Both the position numbers and the translations under genes were made by a program. From Haloarcula marismortui ATCC 43049 (GTDB lineage Archaea > Halobacteriota > Halobacteria > Halobacteriales > Haloarculaceae): DNA of 64,000 nucleotides. The stretch covers positions 806,001 to 870,000 of the forward strand of contig NC_006396.1 in NCBI RefSeq assembly GCF_000011085.1, in the 5' to 3' direction. Under the pieces are notes generated by a model, which had not been told where the DNA came from, made no database searches, and saw nothing but the letters and a program-made list of their open reading frames with translations. Positions 1 to 9,321 of this stretch are shown piece after piece (position 1 is the stretch's first letter; every line of letters begins with the position of its first letter).

Positions 1-237
1 CGTATGGAACTCGTGACTACTGGCAGCGGCATTGATGCCGTGGAACAGCACGAGGTCCGGGTCCGACGGGTCGCCGGCTTCAGTGTACGCGATATCGAAC
101 CCACGCCAGCGGTACGTCCCCTGTTCCCCGTCGAGCATCGGTTCGAACGCGCCGGCCCGCGACTGTAGCACGCGGTTGGCAGCGGCTGTCGCGCCGACCG
201 CACCAACGACCGCACCGAGCGCCTTGCGGAGTTTCAT
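1..237 (-). CDS. alpha/beta hydrolase, N-terminal part (cut by window edge)
   Basis: The minus strand reads from an ATG at 237 for 79 codons and runs off the left edge. The N-terminus is a hydrophobic Ala/Gly/Val-rich stretch (residues 8-20) that could be a signal or anchor. It is followed by a strand pattern ending in DLVLFHGINAAASS, which matches the HG oxyanion-hole motif of alpha/beta hydrolases. The nucleophile elbow and catalytic triad lie outside the window, so substrate and activity cannot be judged. It is transcribed away from meaB, which lies about 100 bases upstream on the same strand and ends at 345. Confidence 0.7.
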   Translation of the reverse strand, partial: MKLRKALGAVVGAVGATAAANRVLQSRAGAFEPMLDGEQGTYRWRGFDIAYTEAGDPSDPDLVLFHGINAAASSHEFHT

Positions 238-344
238 ACTGATGACTTGGGACCCGGAGTATGTTATACATGCTGGAAGATCGTCAGATAGCTGTCGCTA
301 TCGGTCCGGGCAGACATGGTTCCGCGAACGCAACAGTCCCGAAG

Positions 345-1403
345 TTAGTTCCCGTCGCGCCGCTCGTCGAGACACTCTCGGAGCGGTTCGAGCACCTCGT
401 CGACAACCGTGTACGGATCAGTATGGCGCTCGATGACGGCGTCGACGTACTGCTCGATGCCGCCGCGGCGGTCAAGTTCGTCGACCAGTAGTTCGTTGGC
501 ATCCTCCCGAAGGAGAGTTCGAATCTCGGCGGCGAAACGCTCCCGGGCTTGCCCCTCTCGACGGCCGGTTCGGTCCAGATACGCGCCGTGGTTGGCAAGC
601 GCGTCTAAGAAATCCTCGACGCCCTCGCCCCGATTGGCGACTGTCTCCACGATAGGGGGGTTCCACGTCTCCGACTCGTCCGCCTCATCATCGGCGGCAT
701 CGGTGGACGCATCGCCATGGTCGCCGGCGAGTTCAGTCGCGCCGTGATGGCCGGAGTCCGGGCGTCCGCTCTGTCCCTGTAACATCTCCCGGAGTTGCTG
801 GACGGTCCGGTCGGCCCCATCGAGGTCGGCCTTGTTGACCACGAACACGTCACCGATTTCGAGGATGCCGGCCTTGAGCATCTGGACGTCGTCGCCGCTG
901 CCCGGCGGCACGAGCACGGCGACGGTATCGGCGGTGCGGACGATGTCGACTTCGTTTTGCCCTGCGCCGACCGTCTCAACGATGATCTTGTCCTTGCCGA
1001 ACGCGTCCAGCGCGGTCACGGCGTCGGTCGTCGCCGTCGACAGCCCACCGAGGGAGCCACGAGCAGACATCGACCGGAAGAACATATCCATATCGCCAGC
1101 GTTCGAGGCCATCCGTATCCGGTCGCCGAGCACCGCGCCGCCGGAGAACGGCGAGGATGGGTCAATAGCGATGACGCCGACGGTCTGTCCCTGCTCACGG
1201 TAGGTCGCTGCGACCTTATCGACCAGCGTGGACTTGCCCGCGCCGGGGCTGCCGGTGACGCCGATAACGTCGGCTGTGCCGGTGTGCTGATGGAGGTCGG
1301 AAATTATCTCTCGGTACCCCGAGGAACGGTTCTCTATCAGTGTGATGACTCTGGCGAGGGCGCTGTGCTTGCCCGCAAGCAGGTCAGCGACGAGGTCGCT
1401 CAT
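345..1403 (-). CDS. meaB: MeaB/ArgK-family GTPase, methylmalonyl-CoA mutase chaperone
   Basis: G3E-family P-loop GTPase of 352 residues that is expected to guard loading and reactivation of the B12 cofactor of methylmalonyl-CoA mutase. Visible motifs are the P-loop GSPGAGKS (51-58), the DPSSPFSGGA segment (81-90), ETVGAGQ (143-149) and the guanine-specificity motif NKAD (190-193). Family members are usually near 330 residues; the extra length is a His/Asp/Glu-rich insertion at about 208-245, in keeping with halophilic proteins. The ATG overlaps the stop of the upstream B12-binding subunit by four bases (ATGA), so the two are probably translationally coupled. Confidence 0.93.
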   Translation of the reverse strand: MSDLVADLLAGKHSALARVITLIENRSSGYREIISDLHQHTGTADVIGVTGSPGAGKSTLVDKVAATYREQGQTVGVIAIDPSSPFSGGAVLGDRIRMASNAGDMDMFFRSMSARGSLGGLSTATTDAVTALDAFGKDKIIVETVGAGQNEVDIVRTADTVAVLVPPGSGDDVQMLKAGILEIGDVFVVNKADLDGADRTVQQLREMLQGQSGRPDSGHHGATELAGDHGDASTDAADDEADESETWNPPIVETVANRGEGVEDFLDALANHGAYLDRTGRREGQARERFAAEIRTLLREDANELLVDELDRRGGIEQYVDAVIERHTDPYTVVDEVLEPLRECLDERRDGN

Positions 1404-1822
1404 CGCTCGGGCGCGTTCTCGTGGATGTAGTCGATCATCTCCTCCATGGACGCGCCCGGGCCGAATATCTCGTCGACGCCCTGCCCGCGGAGTTCCTCCT
1501 GATCGTCATCCGGGACGATGCCGCCGACGAGGATGAGCCGGTCATCGAACGCGTCATACTCTCTTAGCCCGTCGAGAATCTTTGGGACCAGCGTGTTGTG
1601 CGCCCCCGAGAGAATGGAGATGCCGACGACATCTACGTCCTCCTGCACAGCGGCCTGCACGACTTCGTCGGGCGCTCGATGGAGCCCTGAGTAAATCACT
1701 TCAAAGCCAGCGTCACGGAGCGCCCGCGCGATGACGTGTGCGCCCCGGTCGTGTCCGTCGAGTCCGACTTTCGCCACCAGACACCTGATGGTCCGTTCCG
1801 TCTGCTCCTGCTCGACACTCAT
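1400..1822 (-). CDS. methylmalonyl-CoA mutase, B12-binding (small) subunit
   Basis: A 140-residue stand-alone cobalamin-binding domain. It carries the DGHDRG signature (DxHxxG, residues 22-27), whose His-24 is the lower axial ligand to cobalt, plus the downstream SILSGAH and GGIVPDDD loops of the Rossmann-like B12 fold. In many archaea the mutase is split into a TIM-barrel subunit and this domain. The barrel subunit is not in the window. ATG 1822 is chosen because the family alignment begins right after it; an in-frame extension to 1870 would add a poorly fitting basic N-terminus. It is coupled to meaB downstream. Role: conversion of methylmalonyl-CoA to succinyl-CoA. Confidence 0.9.
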   Translation of the reverse strand: MSVEQEQTERTIRCLVAKVGLDGHDRGAHVIARALRDAGFEVIYSGLHRAPDEVVQAAVQEDVDVVGISILSGAHNTLVPKILDGLREYDAFDDRLILVGGIVPDDDQEELRGQGVDEIFGPGASMEEMIDYIHENAPER

Positions 1823-2097
1823 GCCAGTACGTACCGCGCGGTGTGTTTTCATTCTTGCCCTATCCATCATGATCTATTTTTATTACGAGCGGACTTCGAA
1901 GCGTGAGTTCTGTGAACAGCCACCATTGCCTCGCTCGCGAGAAGTGCGGGCGTCCCGACTGGCGAGGTTCACGTCGGCTGTGGCTCACAGAGGCCGGCTT
2001 GGCGTGAGTGGAGCGGTCAACGACAGGCGCACAGGCCACAAGTGAACTATCCCAGAGAACGACAATTCTAAGTTCGCTGCTAGCGGCGTTTCCACCA

Positions 2098-2772
2098 GTG
2101 CGAACAGTCGCCGTCATCCCCGCGTACAACGAGTCGAGCACCATCGGGTCGGTGATCGACGGAACGAGCCGCTACGTCGACGAGGTCGTCGTCGTCGATG
2201 ACGGCTCGTCGGACGACACCGCGGCCATCGCCCGTGAGCACGGCGCACACGTCGTTACACACGTGTTCAACACCGGTGTCGGCGGGGCCGTCAGGACGGG
2301 CTATCAGTACGCAATTCGGCACGACTACGACTTCGTCGTGCAGGTCGACGCCGACGGCCAGCACGACCCGGAGAAGATTCCGACCCTGCTTGACCACGCC
2401 GAGGACGCGGACATGGTCATCGGCAGCCGCTACCTGAACGAGAGCATCGACGACTACCCGCTTATCAGGCGGCTGGGAATCACCTTCTTTACGACCGTCG
2501 TGCGGAAGCTGGGCGGCATCGACATTACCGACGTAACGAGCGGTTTCCGCGTCTACCGCGTGTCGGCGCTGCAGGATATCCTCCACCGCTCGGACAACCA
2601 CTGGGCAGTCGAACAGACGCTCGATGCGGCCCAGCGCGGCCAGCGGATCGAAGAAGTATCGATAGCGATGCCGATCCGGGACGAGGGCGAGTCACAGTTC
2701 AGCCTCGACACGCTCGTGCTCTACCCGCTCCGGATGACTGACACGGTGTTTCGCGTCCTCCTCTTTCGCTAA
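2098..2772 (+). CDS. family 2 glycosyltransferase (polyprenyl-phosphate sugar transferase type)
   Basis: Cytoplasmic GT-A enzyme of 224 residues, similar to dolichyl-phosphate mannose/glucose synthases. It shows VIPAYNE at the N-terminus, VVVDDGSSDDT (31-41), and the metal-binding DAD (84-86) within VQVDADGQHD, then VIGSRY and TSGFRVY acceptor motifs. There are no C-terminal membrane helices. GTG 2098 is preferred because the fold begins immediately (RTVAVIPAYN); the longer in-frame reading from 2008 adds a Ser/Thr-rich leader of unlikely coding character. First gene of a four-gene same-strand run (2098-5030) with two-base or overlapping junctions, so probably an operon for lipid-linked sugar synthesis. 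Confidence 0.88.
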   Translation: MRTVAVIPAYNESSTIGSVIDGTSRYVDEVVVVDDGSSDDTAAIAREHGAHVVTHVFNTGVGGAVRTGYQYAIRHDYDFVVQVDADGQHDPEKIPTLLDHAEDADMVIGSRYLNESIDDYPLIRRLGITFFTTVVRKLGGIDITDVTSGFRVYRVSALQDILHRSDNHWAVEQTLDAAQRGQRIEEVSIAMPIRDEGESQFSLDTLVLYPLRMTDTVFRVLLFR

Positions 2773-2774
2773 CT

Positions 2775-3161
2775 ATGGTCTTTGGATTCGACTACTCACT
2801 GGTTAACCTCTTGTCGCTGGTCGTCGGGCTGGCGTTCCTCGCGAACGGGTTTATTATCGTCAGAAGCGAACGCGAGTCGCTGGAGTTGTTCGTGATGTCG
2901 CTGCTGCTCGGCACGGGGCTCATCGTCGTTGCTATCGTCCCCAACGTGTTCGAGGTCGTGGCGCGGCTACTGGGCCTGGAGTGGAAAGCCCGCGCCATCC
3001 TCGTCATCTCGAACCTGACGCTGTTTGTGGCGGTGACGTACCTGCTCAACCGCATCGGGCACATGTACGACCGGCTGTCGCGGCTGAACGAGGAGTTGAG
3101 CCTTCTCCGGAGCGAACTTGAGGAACATCAGCTACAGACCGAGGACAAGCAGGATGAGTAA
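2775..3161 (+). CDS. DUF2304 membrane protein
   Basis: Small integral membrane protein of 128 residues with three predicted helices (about 8-28, 38-58 and 74-92) and a charged C-terminal coiled coil (95-122). The pattern matches DUF2304 proteins, which are repeatedly found beside polyprenyl-phosphate glycosyltransferases and may recruit or anchor them; that role is inference. It starts two bases after the glycosyltransferase stop, and its own stop overlaps the deacetylase start by eight bases. Confidence 0.82.
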   Translation: MVFGFDYSLVNLLSLVVGLAFLANGFIIVRSERESLELFVMSLLLGTGLIVVAIVPNVFEVVARLLGLEWKARAILVISNLTLFVAVTYLLNRIGHMYDRLSRLNEELSLLRSELEEHQLQTEDKQDE

Positions 3162-4011
3162 CCGCGCGGTGCTGTCGATAGATTTCGAGCTGTTTACCCA
3201 GACACCGGCCTACCGGAGCGCGTCGGGGACGACCGACCGCGACGGCGTCGGCCTCGACGGCGGTCGATTTTTCAGGGACACGCTCGCAAAGTACGACGCG
3301 ACGTCGACCGCGTTCGTGGTCTCCTCGGTTGCCGAGTCCCATCCCGACGCCGTGCGGGCGCTTGCTGACGCGGGTCTGGAAATCGCCTCGCATACGCACA
3401 CCCATCAGTTGCTCTCGGATCTCGACAGCGACGGGCAACGAAGGGAGTTGTCCCAATCGAAGGACGTACTGGAGCGAGTCACCAACGAGCGGGTTTCAGG
3501 GTTCCGAGCACCCGCCTTCGACATCACCGACGACCACTTCGATCTGCTTTCCGACATCGGATACACGTACGACTCTAGCGTCGTCTCAAGCCGGTCGATT
3601 CCGGGGTGGTACGGCGGCGAGTACGACATTCACGAACCGGTCCAAGCGACGGCGGTCCGCCCGGACGCACCGGACAGCATTACCGAGTTCCCGGCAAGCG
3701 TCATGCCCGGCCTGCAGTTGCCCCTCACCGGGACCTGGCTCCGGTTTTTCGGCCCGCGATACACGATTCTGGGCATGAAACTGCTGGCCCGCCGGGGTAT
3801 CACACCGATGCTGTACGTCCATCCCTGGGAACTGGTCGACCTGCCAGCTGTCGAAGGGGTGCCGACGCGGGTGTACGTCAGGACCGGCGACTGGATGCGC
3901 CGGGCCGTCGAGCGGATTCTCCAACAGGACTTCGAGTTCACGACCGTGCGGACAGCTCTGGTGGACGGTGAAGCGGCCGCGACGCAGCTACAGAGGGGCG
4001 AGACACCGTGA
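3154..4011 (+). CDS. polysaccharide deacetylase (NodB-homology, CE4-like)
   Basis: A 285-residue polysaccharide deacetylase-family protein, expected to remove N- or O-acetyl groups from a surface glycan or its precursor. The NodB motifs are visible: SIDFE (8-12) for the catalytic Asp, SHTHTH (79-84) for metal-binding His residues, and GFRAPAF (116-122). A late YVHPWE supplies the usual C-terminal His. No signal peptide is seen, so it may act on a cytosolic, lipid-linked substrate. ATG 3154 overlaps the DUF2304 stop; the longer in-frame start at 3118 would overlap DUF2304 by 44 bases and is less likely. Confidence 0.88.
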   Translation: MSNRAVLSIDFELFTQTPAYRSASGTTDRDGVGLDGGRFFRDTLAKYDATSTAFVVSSVAESHPDAVRALADAGLEIASHTHTHQLLSDLDSDGQRRELSQSKDVLERVTNERVSGFRAPAFDITDDHFDLLSDIGYTYDSSVVSSRSIPGWYGGEYDIHEPVQATAVRPDAPDSITEFPASVMPGLQLPLTGTWLRFFGPRYTILGMKLLARRGITPMLYVHPWELVDLPAVEGVPTRVYVRTGDWMRRAVERILQQDFEFTTVRTALVDGEAAATQLQRGETP

Positions 4012-5030
4012 CGAGTCGGGCTCGTGATCTGGGGATCACGGTCGCCCAGTACGGTATCGCCGTCGTTGCGCTTTCGTGGCTGCTCACGCAGTTCGACATC
4101 GCGAGCGCAATCGACCTGCTCGCCAGCGTCGAAACCGAAACGGCGCTCGCGGTCGTCGCCGTCAGCGTTCTCGGTATCTGTGGCCGGGCCTACTCGTGGC
4201 ACGCGGTAATCACCCCGCTCGCACCGGTCCAGTTCCGGACCGCCGCCGGGACGACGCTCATTGTGAACTTCGTCAATCAGTTGCTCCCGTCGCGGCTCTC
4301 GGGACGGCTGGCTGCGCCGTTCGTCCTCCGGAGCCAGACCGGAATGGCTTACAGCGACGCTGCAGCCGCGTCGGCGCTTCACACCAGCATCTTTGCCCTA
4401 TACTACGGCGTCGCGGCGACTGCTGGCCTCATCCTGGCGATTCCACTGCTCCGGGTCGAACTTATTCTGTTGCTGGCGCTTGCGACAAGCCTGTACTTCG
4501 CGGCCGGCCTCGCCATACTGTTCGGAGGCCTCAATCTCTCCTATCTGGACCGGCTCATCGGCTGGCTGTCCGGGGTCGCGGTCCGGGTTCCACGCTTCGG
4601 TGAGGGACTCGCGGCACGGCTCGACGGCCTGCTCGAGTTCACCGACAGTTCGACAACGACGTTTCGGTCGCTCGCGAGCGAGCCGGCAGTGTGGCTCCGC
4701 TACGCGGTCGGCTGGGCCGTCGACCTCGTGCTCGCACCCGGTGTCCGCGTCGGCCTGCTGCTGGGGAGTTTCGGCGTCGCGTTCGAACCGCTGGTCGCGT
4801 TGCCGCTGTATCTCTTGGTCGCGTACACCGTGACGCTCCTGCCGCTGACGCCCGGCGGCATCGGCATCACCGAGGCCACGGCGACGGCGGTGTTCGTCGC
4901 GCTGGGTATTCCAGCGGAGGTCATCATCCCCATCATCTTCGTCGACCGGTTCCTGAGTATCTACCTGCCGTCACTCGCAGGCTGGTATCCTTCTGTCCGG
5001 CTCGATGTCGCGTCACTGACGACGGAGTAG
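4008..5030 (+). CDS. flippase-like membrane protein (LPG synthase TM/UPF0104 family)
   Basis: Integral membrane protein of 340 residues with about eight hydrophobic helices. It has the conserved NFVNQLLPSRLSGRL region and the late LPLTPGGIGITEA motif typical of the lysylphosphatidylglycerol synthase transmembrane / UPF0104 family. In this setting it probably moves or modifies a polyprenyl-linked glycan rather than aminoacylating lipid, because no synthase domain is attached. The GTG start overlaps the deacetylase stop by four bases (GTGA), supporting coupling. It is the last gene of the operon and converges on the GT39-like gene. Confidence 0.83.
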   Translation: MTSRARDLGITVAQYGIAVVALSWLLTQFDIASAIDLLASVETETALAVVAVSVLGICGRAYSWHAVITPLAPVQFRTAAGTTLIVNFVNQLLPSRLSGRLAAPFVLRSQTGMAYSDAAAASALHTSIFALYYGVAATAGLILAIPLLRVELILLLALATSLYFAAGLAILFGGLNLSYLDRLIGWLSGVAVRVPRFGEGLAARLDGLLEFTDSSTTTFRSLASEPAVWLRYAVGWAVDLVLAPGVRVGLLLGSFGVAFEPLVALPLYLLVAYTVTLLPLTPGGIGITEATATAVFVALGIPAEVIIPIIFVDRFLSIYLPSLAGWYPSVRLDVASLTTE

Positions 5031-5058
5031 CCGGCCCCCAGGATACATCAAAGCGGAC

Positions 5059-6846
5059 TCAGAACGGCGGATGACGGCTCGTATCGCACTCGCCATCGCG
5101 TTCCAGAATGAGGGTGTACTGATTTGCCGCGAGTTCCTGCTCGTCGGCGAACTGGTCCGTGTGCGGGACGACGCCGAGCCGGAGCAGGTCGGTGAACGAG
5201 CCGGGGGTCGGTCGCTGGGGCACGAAGTTCGGTGGCCGCTCCCCGAACTCGGCGACGATTCTGTAGTTGTACTCCTCGTTCAGGAGATTCCGGAGGTAGG
5301 TCGCCTGTGCGTCACCGTTGCGGTAGTAGGTATCCTCCTTGAGGTACAGCAGGTCCCGATACCCGACCTGAATGTATCGCGGGCACGCCATCGCTTCCTC
5401 TGCCTCCGAGTCTTGGCCGGCGACGTGTCTGGCGGTCAGCGAGTGCGGGACGGCAGTGTCCTGAATATGGACGCGATACGTCTCCACCACGTCGCCATCC
5501 TCGCTGTTCTTTTCGAGCCACGCTGTCGCTTCGTCCCGGGGCATCGACGCGAACTGGGCCGTCCCGATACCGGCGTAGACGGCCGTTGTTACCAACAGAA
5601 CCGCCATCACCGGTCGTGCCAGAGACGACGAGCGTTCGCGGAGCTCCACCAGTCGCCCCCCGACGAGTAAGGCGATGAGCGGGAACGTCGGTATGAGGTG
5701 GTGCACCCGGAAGTCGTGCCACTGGGAGAACATCGCGATGTAGGCCGTCAGGCCGGTCAGAATGAGGACGGTCCCGTGAAATGCAGAACCGCGGTCACGA
5801 ATGGTTGCAACAGTCGCCACGACGCTGGCGGCGGCCGCGGTAACCAGCGGCAGTCCCAGCGCGCTGAAATAGCCCCGCAGGAACCACCACCACATCGGGG
5901 CGTCGGGACCCGTTGGGTGGCTCATCCGCGAAGTCGAGCCGCCGAACACCCGCTCGATGAACGGCTCGGGCCCCGCCACGAGGGCGGTTGGAAATCCGAG
6001 TACAATCATGGCGAACCCGAACAGAGCGCCGCTCAGGAGGAGCTTCGGCCGGTAGAGCGTCTCCGTCAGCGGCGCGTCAGCGGCACGGGCACGCAGGACG
6101 AAGGCGACGCCGATGAGAAGGATAACCGGCGCGGCCGTCAGTTTGAATGCGATGGCGACACCACCGGCCGCGCTCGCCGCCAGAAACAGCGTTCCGTCGT
6201 CGGTCTGGACGTACCTGACCAGCAGGTACAGCGCGAGGAGGACGAACACCAGCGCCGGCATATCCTCGCCGGCCTCCTTCGAGATTGTGAGAAAGCCGAA
6301 AGTCAGCGAGAGCACGACGGCCGAGAGCCGGCCGGCGTTGCGCCCCTCGATTGCGACACCGAGGCGATAGGTGAGGTAGACAGCACAGAGCGCAGCGACG
6401 ACGTTTGTCAGGCGGATGGAGACGAGACTCCAGGTCCATATCCACTCGGGCGTGGCGGCCCAGACCTCGTAGTGGCCGAACTCCCAGCTGGGGAAGGCAA
6501 TCGTGGTGAACGCGTCTAGATCCCCGGTGAGAGCCGCGACGAGCACGACGGGGAGGATGGCCAGCGCATAGAGATATAGCGTCGCGCCGAAGGGGGCCCG
6601 GCCCCACTCGATACCGGCTTTGAGCCCCTCGAAGCTCGGTTCTTCGAGAACCGATCCGTAGACGACCATGGCGTCGAGCAACCGACTGTACTCGTCACGA
6701 GTCGCAAAGTTCGGAATGCGATGCCAGAACCAGAACCCGACGATAACAGTCGACAGCAGGAGCACGTAGCGGAGATAGGGGTCGTCCCGGAAGTCCGACC
6801 GTACCTGTTCGACAGCACGTCGGGACAGTGACCGCCAGCCACTCAT
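5059..6846 (-). CDS. GT39-like polytopic membrane glycosyltransferase
   Basis: A 595-residue membrane protein with about eleven helices followed by a soluble C-terminal domain from about 440. The first extracytoplasmic loop carries the acidic pair Asp-51/Glu-52 (FATRDEYSRL), the signature of GT-C enzymes of the PMT/ArnT (glycosyltransferase 39) superfamily, which use lipid-phosphate-linked sugars. It would fit as the enzyme transferring a sugar made by the adjacent GT2/DUF2304 group onto a protein or lipid outside the membrane. The exact acceptor is unknown. ATG 6846 is the only reasonable start. Confidence 0.82.
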   Translation of the reverse strand: MSGWRSLSRRAVEQVRSDFRDDPYLRYVLLLSTVIVGFWFWHRIPNFATRDEYSRLLDAMVVYGSVLEEPSFEGLKAGIEWGRAPFGATLYLYALAILPVVLVAALTGDLDAFTTIAFPSWEFGHYEVWAATPEWIWTWSLVSIRLTNVVAALCAVYLTYRLGVAIEGRNAGRLSAVVLSLTFGFLTISKEAGEDMPALVFVLLALYLLVRYVQTDDGTLFLAASAAGGVAIAFKLTAAPVILLIGVAFVLRARAADAPLTETLYRPKLLLSGALFGFAMIVLGFPTALVAGPEPFIERVFGGSTSRMSHPTGPDAPMWWWFLRGYFSALGLPLVTAAAASVVATVATIRDRGSAFHGTVLILTGLTAYIAMFSQWHDFRVHHLIPTFPLIALLVGGRLVELRERSSSLARPVMAVLLVTTAVYAGIGTAQFASMPRDEATAWLEKNSEDGDVVETYRVHIQDTAVPHSLTARHVAGQDSEAEEAMACPRYIQVGYRDLLYLKEDTYYRNGDAQATYLRNLLNEEYNYRIVAEFGERPPNFVPQRPTPGSFTDLLRLGVVPHTDQFADEQELAANQYTLILERDGECDTSRHPPF

Positions 6847-6888
6847 CGTGTCACCGCTCCGGGGTGTGAGTTGAAAAGACTGCCCTTC

Positions 6889-7575
6889 TCAGAAGTAATC
6901 GGCATCGAACTCCCGGCGGAGGATGTAGTGGTTCGCGTACCCGCGGACATACTTCGCAAATAGCGAGACATATCCCTCGTCTGCCTCTCTGCGGGCCGAC
7001 GTAGCGACACAGGAGTCAGCGTCGTAGACGATTCGGCCGTAGTCTTTCATCCGCAGTGAGAGTTCCGTGTCCTCCATAAACGGGATGTCCTCGTTGAAGC
7101 CGCCCGCGGCTTTGAAGGCGTCGGCCCGGAAGCTACAGTTGAAGCCCGGTTGCTGGACGAAGCCCAGCGGCCAAGACACCCGATACCAGTAGTCCGACAG
7201 CAGCTTGAACAACACGCGGTGTTTGAGACTGTCTTCGAGCGGCCGTGCGGGCCCACCAACGCCGATCACCTCGTCGTCAGCGTAGTGCCTGAGATGCAGG
7301 CGAACCCAGTCCTCGGGGACCACTGTGTCGGCATCGGTGAACAGCAGAATCGGGGCTGTTGCGGCCGCGGCTCCGCGGTTTCTGGCGATTCCCGCCCCGC
7401 CCTCGTCGCACCGGACAACGGTGTCGACGAAAGGGGTGTCGCGGGCCACCTGCTCCGTGCCGTCGTCGCCGCCGACTACGACGACCAGTTCGACGGGCTG
7501 TGACTCGAAGGGAGCCAGACAGCGGGCCAGCGACTCCGCCTCGTTGTAGGCCGGGACGATAACTGCGGCGTCCAT
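6889..7575 (-). CDS. family 2 glycosyltransferase
   Basis: A 228-residue GT-A enzyme with VIVPAYNEAESL at the start, VVVVGGDDGT (31-40), an ARNRGAA segment and the DAD metal site (81-83). The later FMEDTELSLRM gives the ED acidic pair expected near the catalytic base. A moderately hydrophobic segment sits in the middle, but there is no clear membrane helix. It lies 42 bases upstream of the GT39-like gene on the same strand, so the two are probably cotranscribed. It differs from the 2098 enzyme and is nearer to bactoprenol-independent transferases. Confidence 0.86.
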   Translation of the reverse strand: MDAAVIVPAYNEAESLARCLAPFESQPVELVVVVGGDDGTEQVARDTPFVDTVVRCDEGGAGIARNRGAAAATAPILLFTDADTVVPEDWVRLHLRHYADDEVIGVGGPARPLEDSLKHRVLFKLLSDYWYRVSWPLGFVQQPGFNCSFRADAFKAAGGFNEDIPFMEDTELSLRMKDYGRIVYDADSCVATSARREADEGYVSLFAKYVRGYANHYILRREFDADYF

Positions 7576-7710
7576 CTGACCCGCCGCTACACCGTACAGA
7601 CAGAAATACTATCCGATGGTCAGGAGAGCGCGGGTCTCAGGCAGCGGTGAACTTGCCTTCGAGTCACCGATCCGGGTAGTCACCGGAGAAACGGCAGACG
7701 ACAGCCCATT

Positions 7711-9321
7711 TCAGTTCCGCTCTGGCTGGCCGCTCCCGTCGGTCACCGGTGCGGTGTCGCCGGTCGCCGCTGTCGCGTGGCCGGTCCCGCCGGAGACAGC
7801 GAACTCGAAGCTACTGAGCAGTTCCGAGAGGTTCTCGGCCTGATCCGAGAGATGGACCACGTCGTCTGTCACACCTTCGATGGCCGCAGTCTGTTCTTCG
7901 GCCGCCGCGGCTGCGGTCTGGGCCCCCGCGCTCGTCTGCTCGGTCATCGAGTCGAACTCCTCGACCATCGCAACCACTTCCTCCGCGGAGGCGGCCTGTT
8001 CGTCGGTCGCATCGTCGACGGACTGGATGCCGGTGTTGACCTCCTCAACGTGCTGGAGGATATCTTCGAGAACGCTGATAGTCTCATCGACCGTTTCCAG
8101 ACCGTTGTCGACGCGTTCATCCATCTCGTGAATCCCGTCGACGGTCTCGTTCGTCGACTCCTGAATCATTTCGATACGGTCCGCGATGCGCTGGGTCGCT
8201 TCCCCGGTCTCCTGTGCGAGGCCCTTGATTTCGTCGGCGACGACAGCGAAGCCCTCGCCGGCCTCGCCGGCGCGAGCGGCCTCGATAGAGGCGTTGAGCG
8301 CCAGCATGTTCGTCTGCTCGGCGATGTCTTCGATGACGCTGACGATCTCACCGACCTGCTCCATCTCGTTGTTAAGCGATTCGACACTGTCGATGGTCGA
8401 ATCGGCCTGTCGCTCGATGGCCTCCATCTCCGATTTCGCCTCGGTGACGTGCTCGCTGCCAACAGAACCGAGTTCGGACGCCTGTGCGGATTTCTGTGCT
8501 ACTTCGTCGGTCGAGGACGCTATCTCTTCAATGGTCGCAGACAGATCGGTCATCTCGTCGGTGACCTTCGTGACGGTATCGTGTTGCTTGTCGGTGTTCG
8601 AGGCGATTTCCTCGACGTTCTCGCTGACCTCCCTGCTCGCACTCCGCACCTCCTCGGCACTAGCGCCGAGTTCGTCCGTCGAGTCGTCGACCTGTCCGGC
8701 GAACTGCGTGACGGTCGTCAGCGTCTCCGAGAGCGTCTCCATCATGTCGTTGAACGCCGTCGCGATCTCAGTCATGGCCTCTGTTCGGCTTTCGGGATCC
8801 ATCCGCTGCGTGAAGTCACCCTCAGCGGCCGCATGCATCGTTGTACTGAACGACTCGGCTTTCGCTCGCAGATGACCGTTTAGTTTCTCTGACGCCTGTT
8901 TCGCCTGCTCAGCTTCCTGCCGGGCCTCATCAGCTTCCCGTTTGGCCGCCTCCGCCTGCTGGCGTTGCTCCTCAGCGGTCTCACGCTGTTCCTCCGCCTC
9001 CGCGCGCCGACTCGCGGCCGTTTTGGTAGCCGTCTTGAGGTCCTCGACAGTTGCGATGGTTCCTGTCGAGGCAATCGCGGTTACGCCAATGAGCACTGCC
9101 AAGAGGGACGTACCCAGCGCATCCATGATCGCTCCCGCGATGCCGATCCATTCGAGGAACACAACACCGGTCCAGAGAAACCCGAGTGCTGCGGCGAACG
9201 AGAAGTTCGCCCAGAACCCCGAATCGAGCTCGGTTTCGCGGTACGTTTTCACGCCGAGAACGACCGTGGCGGCGTAGGCGGTAACCGCGATGAAGTCCGC
9301 GAGGATGATGGGCGCACTCAC
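7711..9321 (-). CDS. methyl-accepting transducer with three N-terminal membrane helices
   Basis: A 536-residue halobacterial transducer (Htr). Three hydrophobic helices (about 6-27, 37-61, 64-87) have only short loops, so no large external ligand domain exists. A long charged coiled coil (about 95-150), a HAMP-like segment around [11 protein letters not shown] and a full MCP signalling domain follow. The hairpin tip around [19 protein letters not shown], which contacts CheA/CheW, is intact. The tail is Ala/Thr/Gly-rich. The GTG start overlaps the stop of the upstream three-helix protein by four bases. The likely stimulus is in or at the membrane, such as potential or a lipid-soluble signal; this is inference. 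Confidence 0.9.
   Translation of the reverse strand: MSAPIILADFIAVTAYAATVVLGVKTYRETELDSGFWANFSFAAALGFLWTGVVFLEWIGIAGAIMDALGTSLLAVLIGVTAIASTGTIATVEDLKTATKTAASRRAEAEEQRETAEEQRQQAEAAKREADEARQEAEQAKQASEKLNGHLRAKAESFSTTMHAAAEGDFTQRMDPESRTEAMTEIATAFNDMMETLSETLTTVTQFAGQVDDSTDELGASAEEVRSASREVSENVEEIASNTDKQHDTVTKVTDEMTDLSATIEEIASSTDEVAQKSAQASELGSVGSEHVTEAKSEMEAIERQADSTIDSVESLNNEMEQVGEIVSVIEDIAEQTNMLALNASIEAARAGEAGEGFAVVADEIKGLAQETGEATQRIADRIEMIQESTNETVDGIHEMDERVDNGLETVDETISVLEDILQHVEEVNTGIQSVDDATDEQAASAEEVVAMVEEFDSMTEQTSAGAQTAAAAAEEQTAAIEGVTDDVVHLSDQAENLSELLSSFEFAVSGGTGHATAATGDTAPVTDGSGQPERN

Noticed and set aside
5071-6519. Long plus-strand open frames opposite the GT39-like gene
   Set aside because: Low-complexity Arg/Gly/Ala products antisense to a well-supported membrane enzyme.
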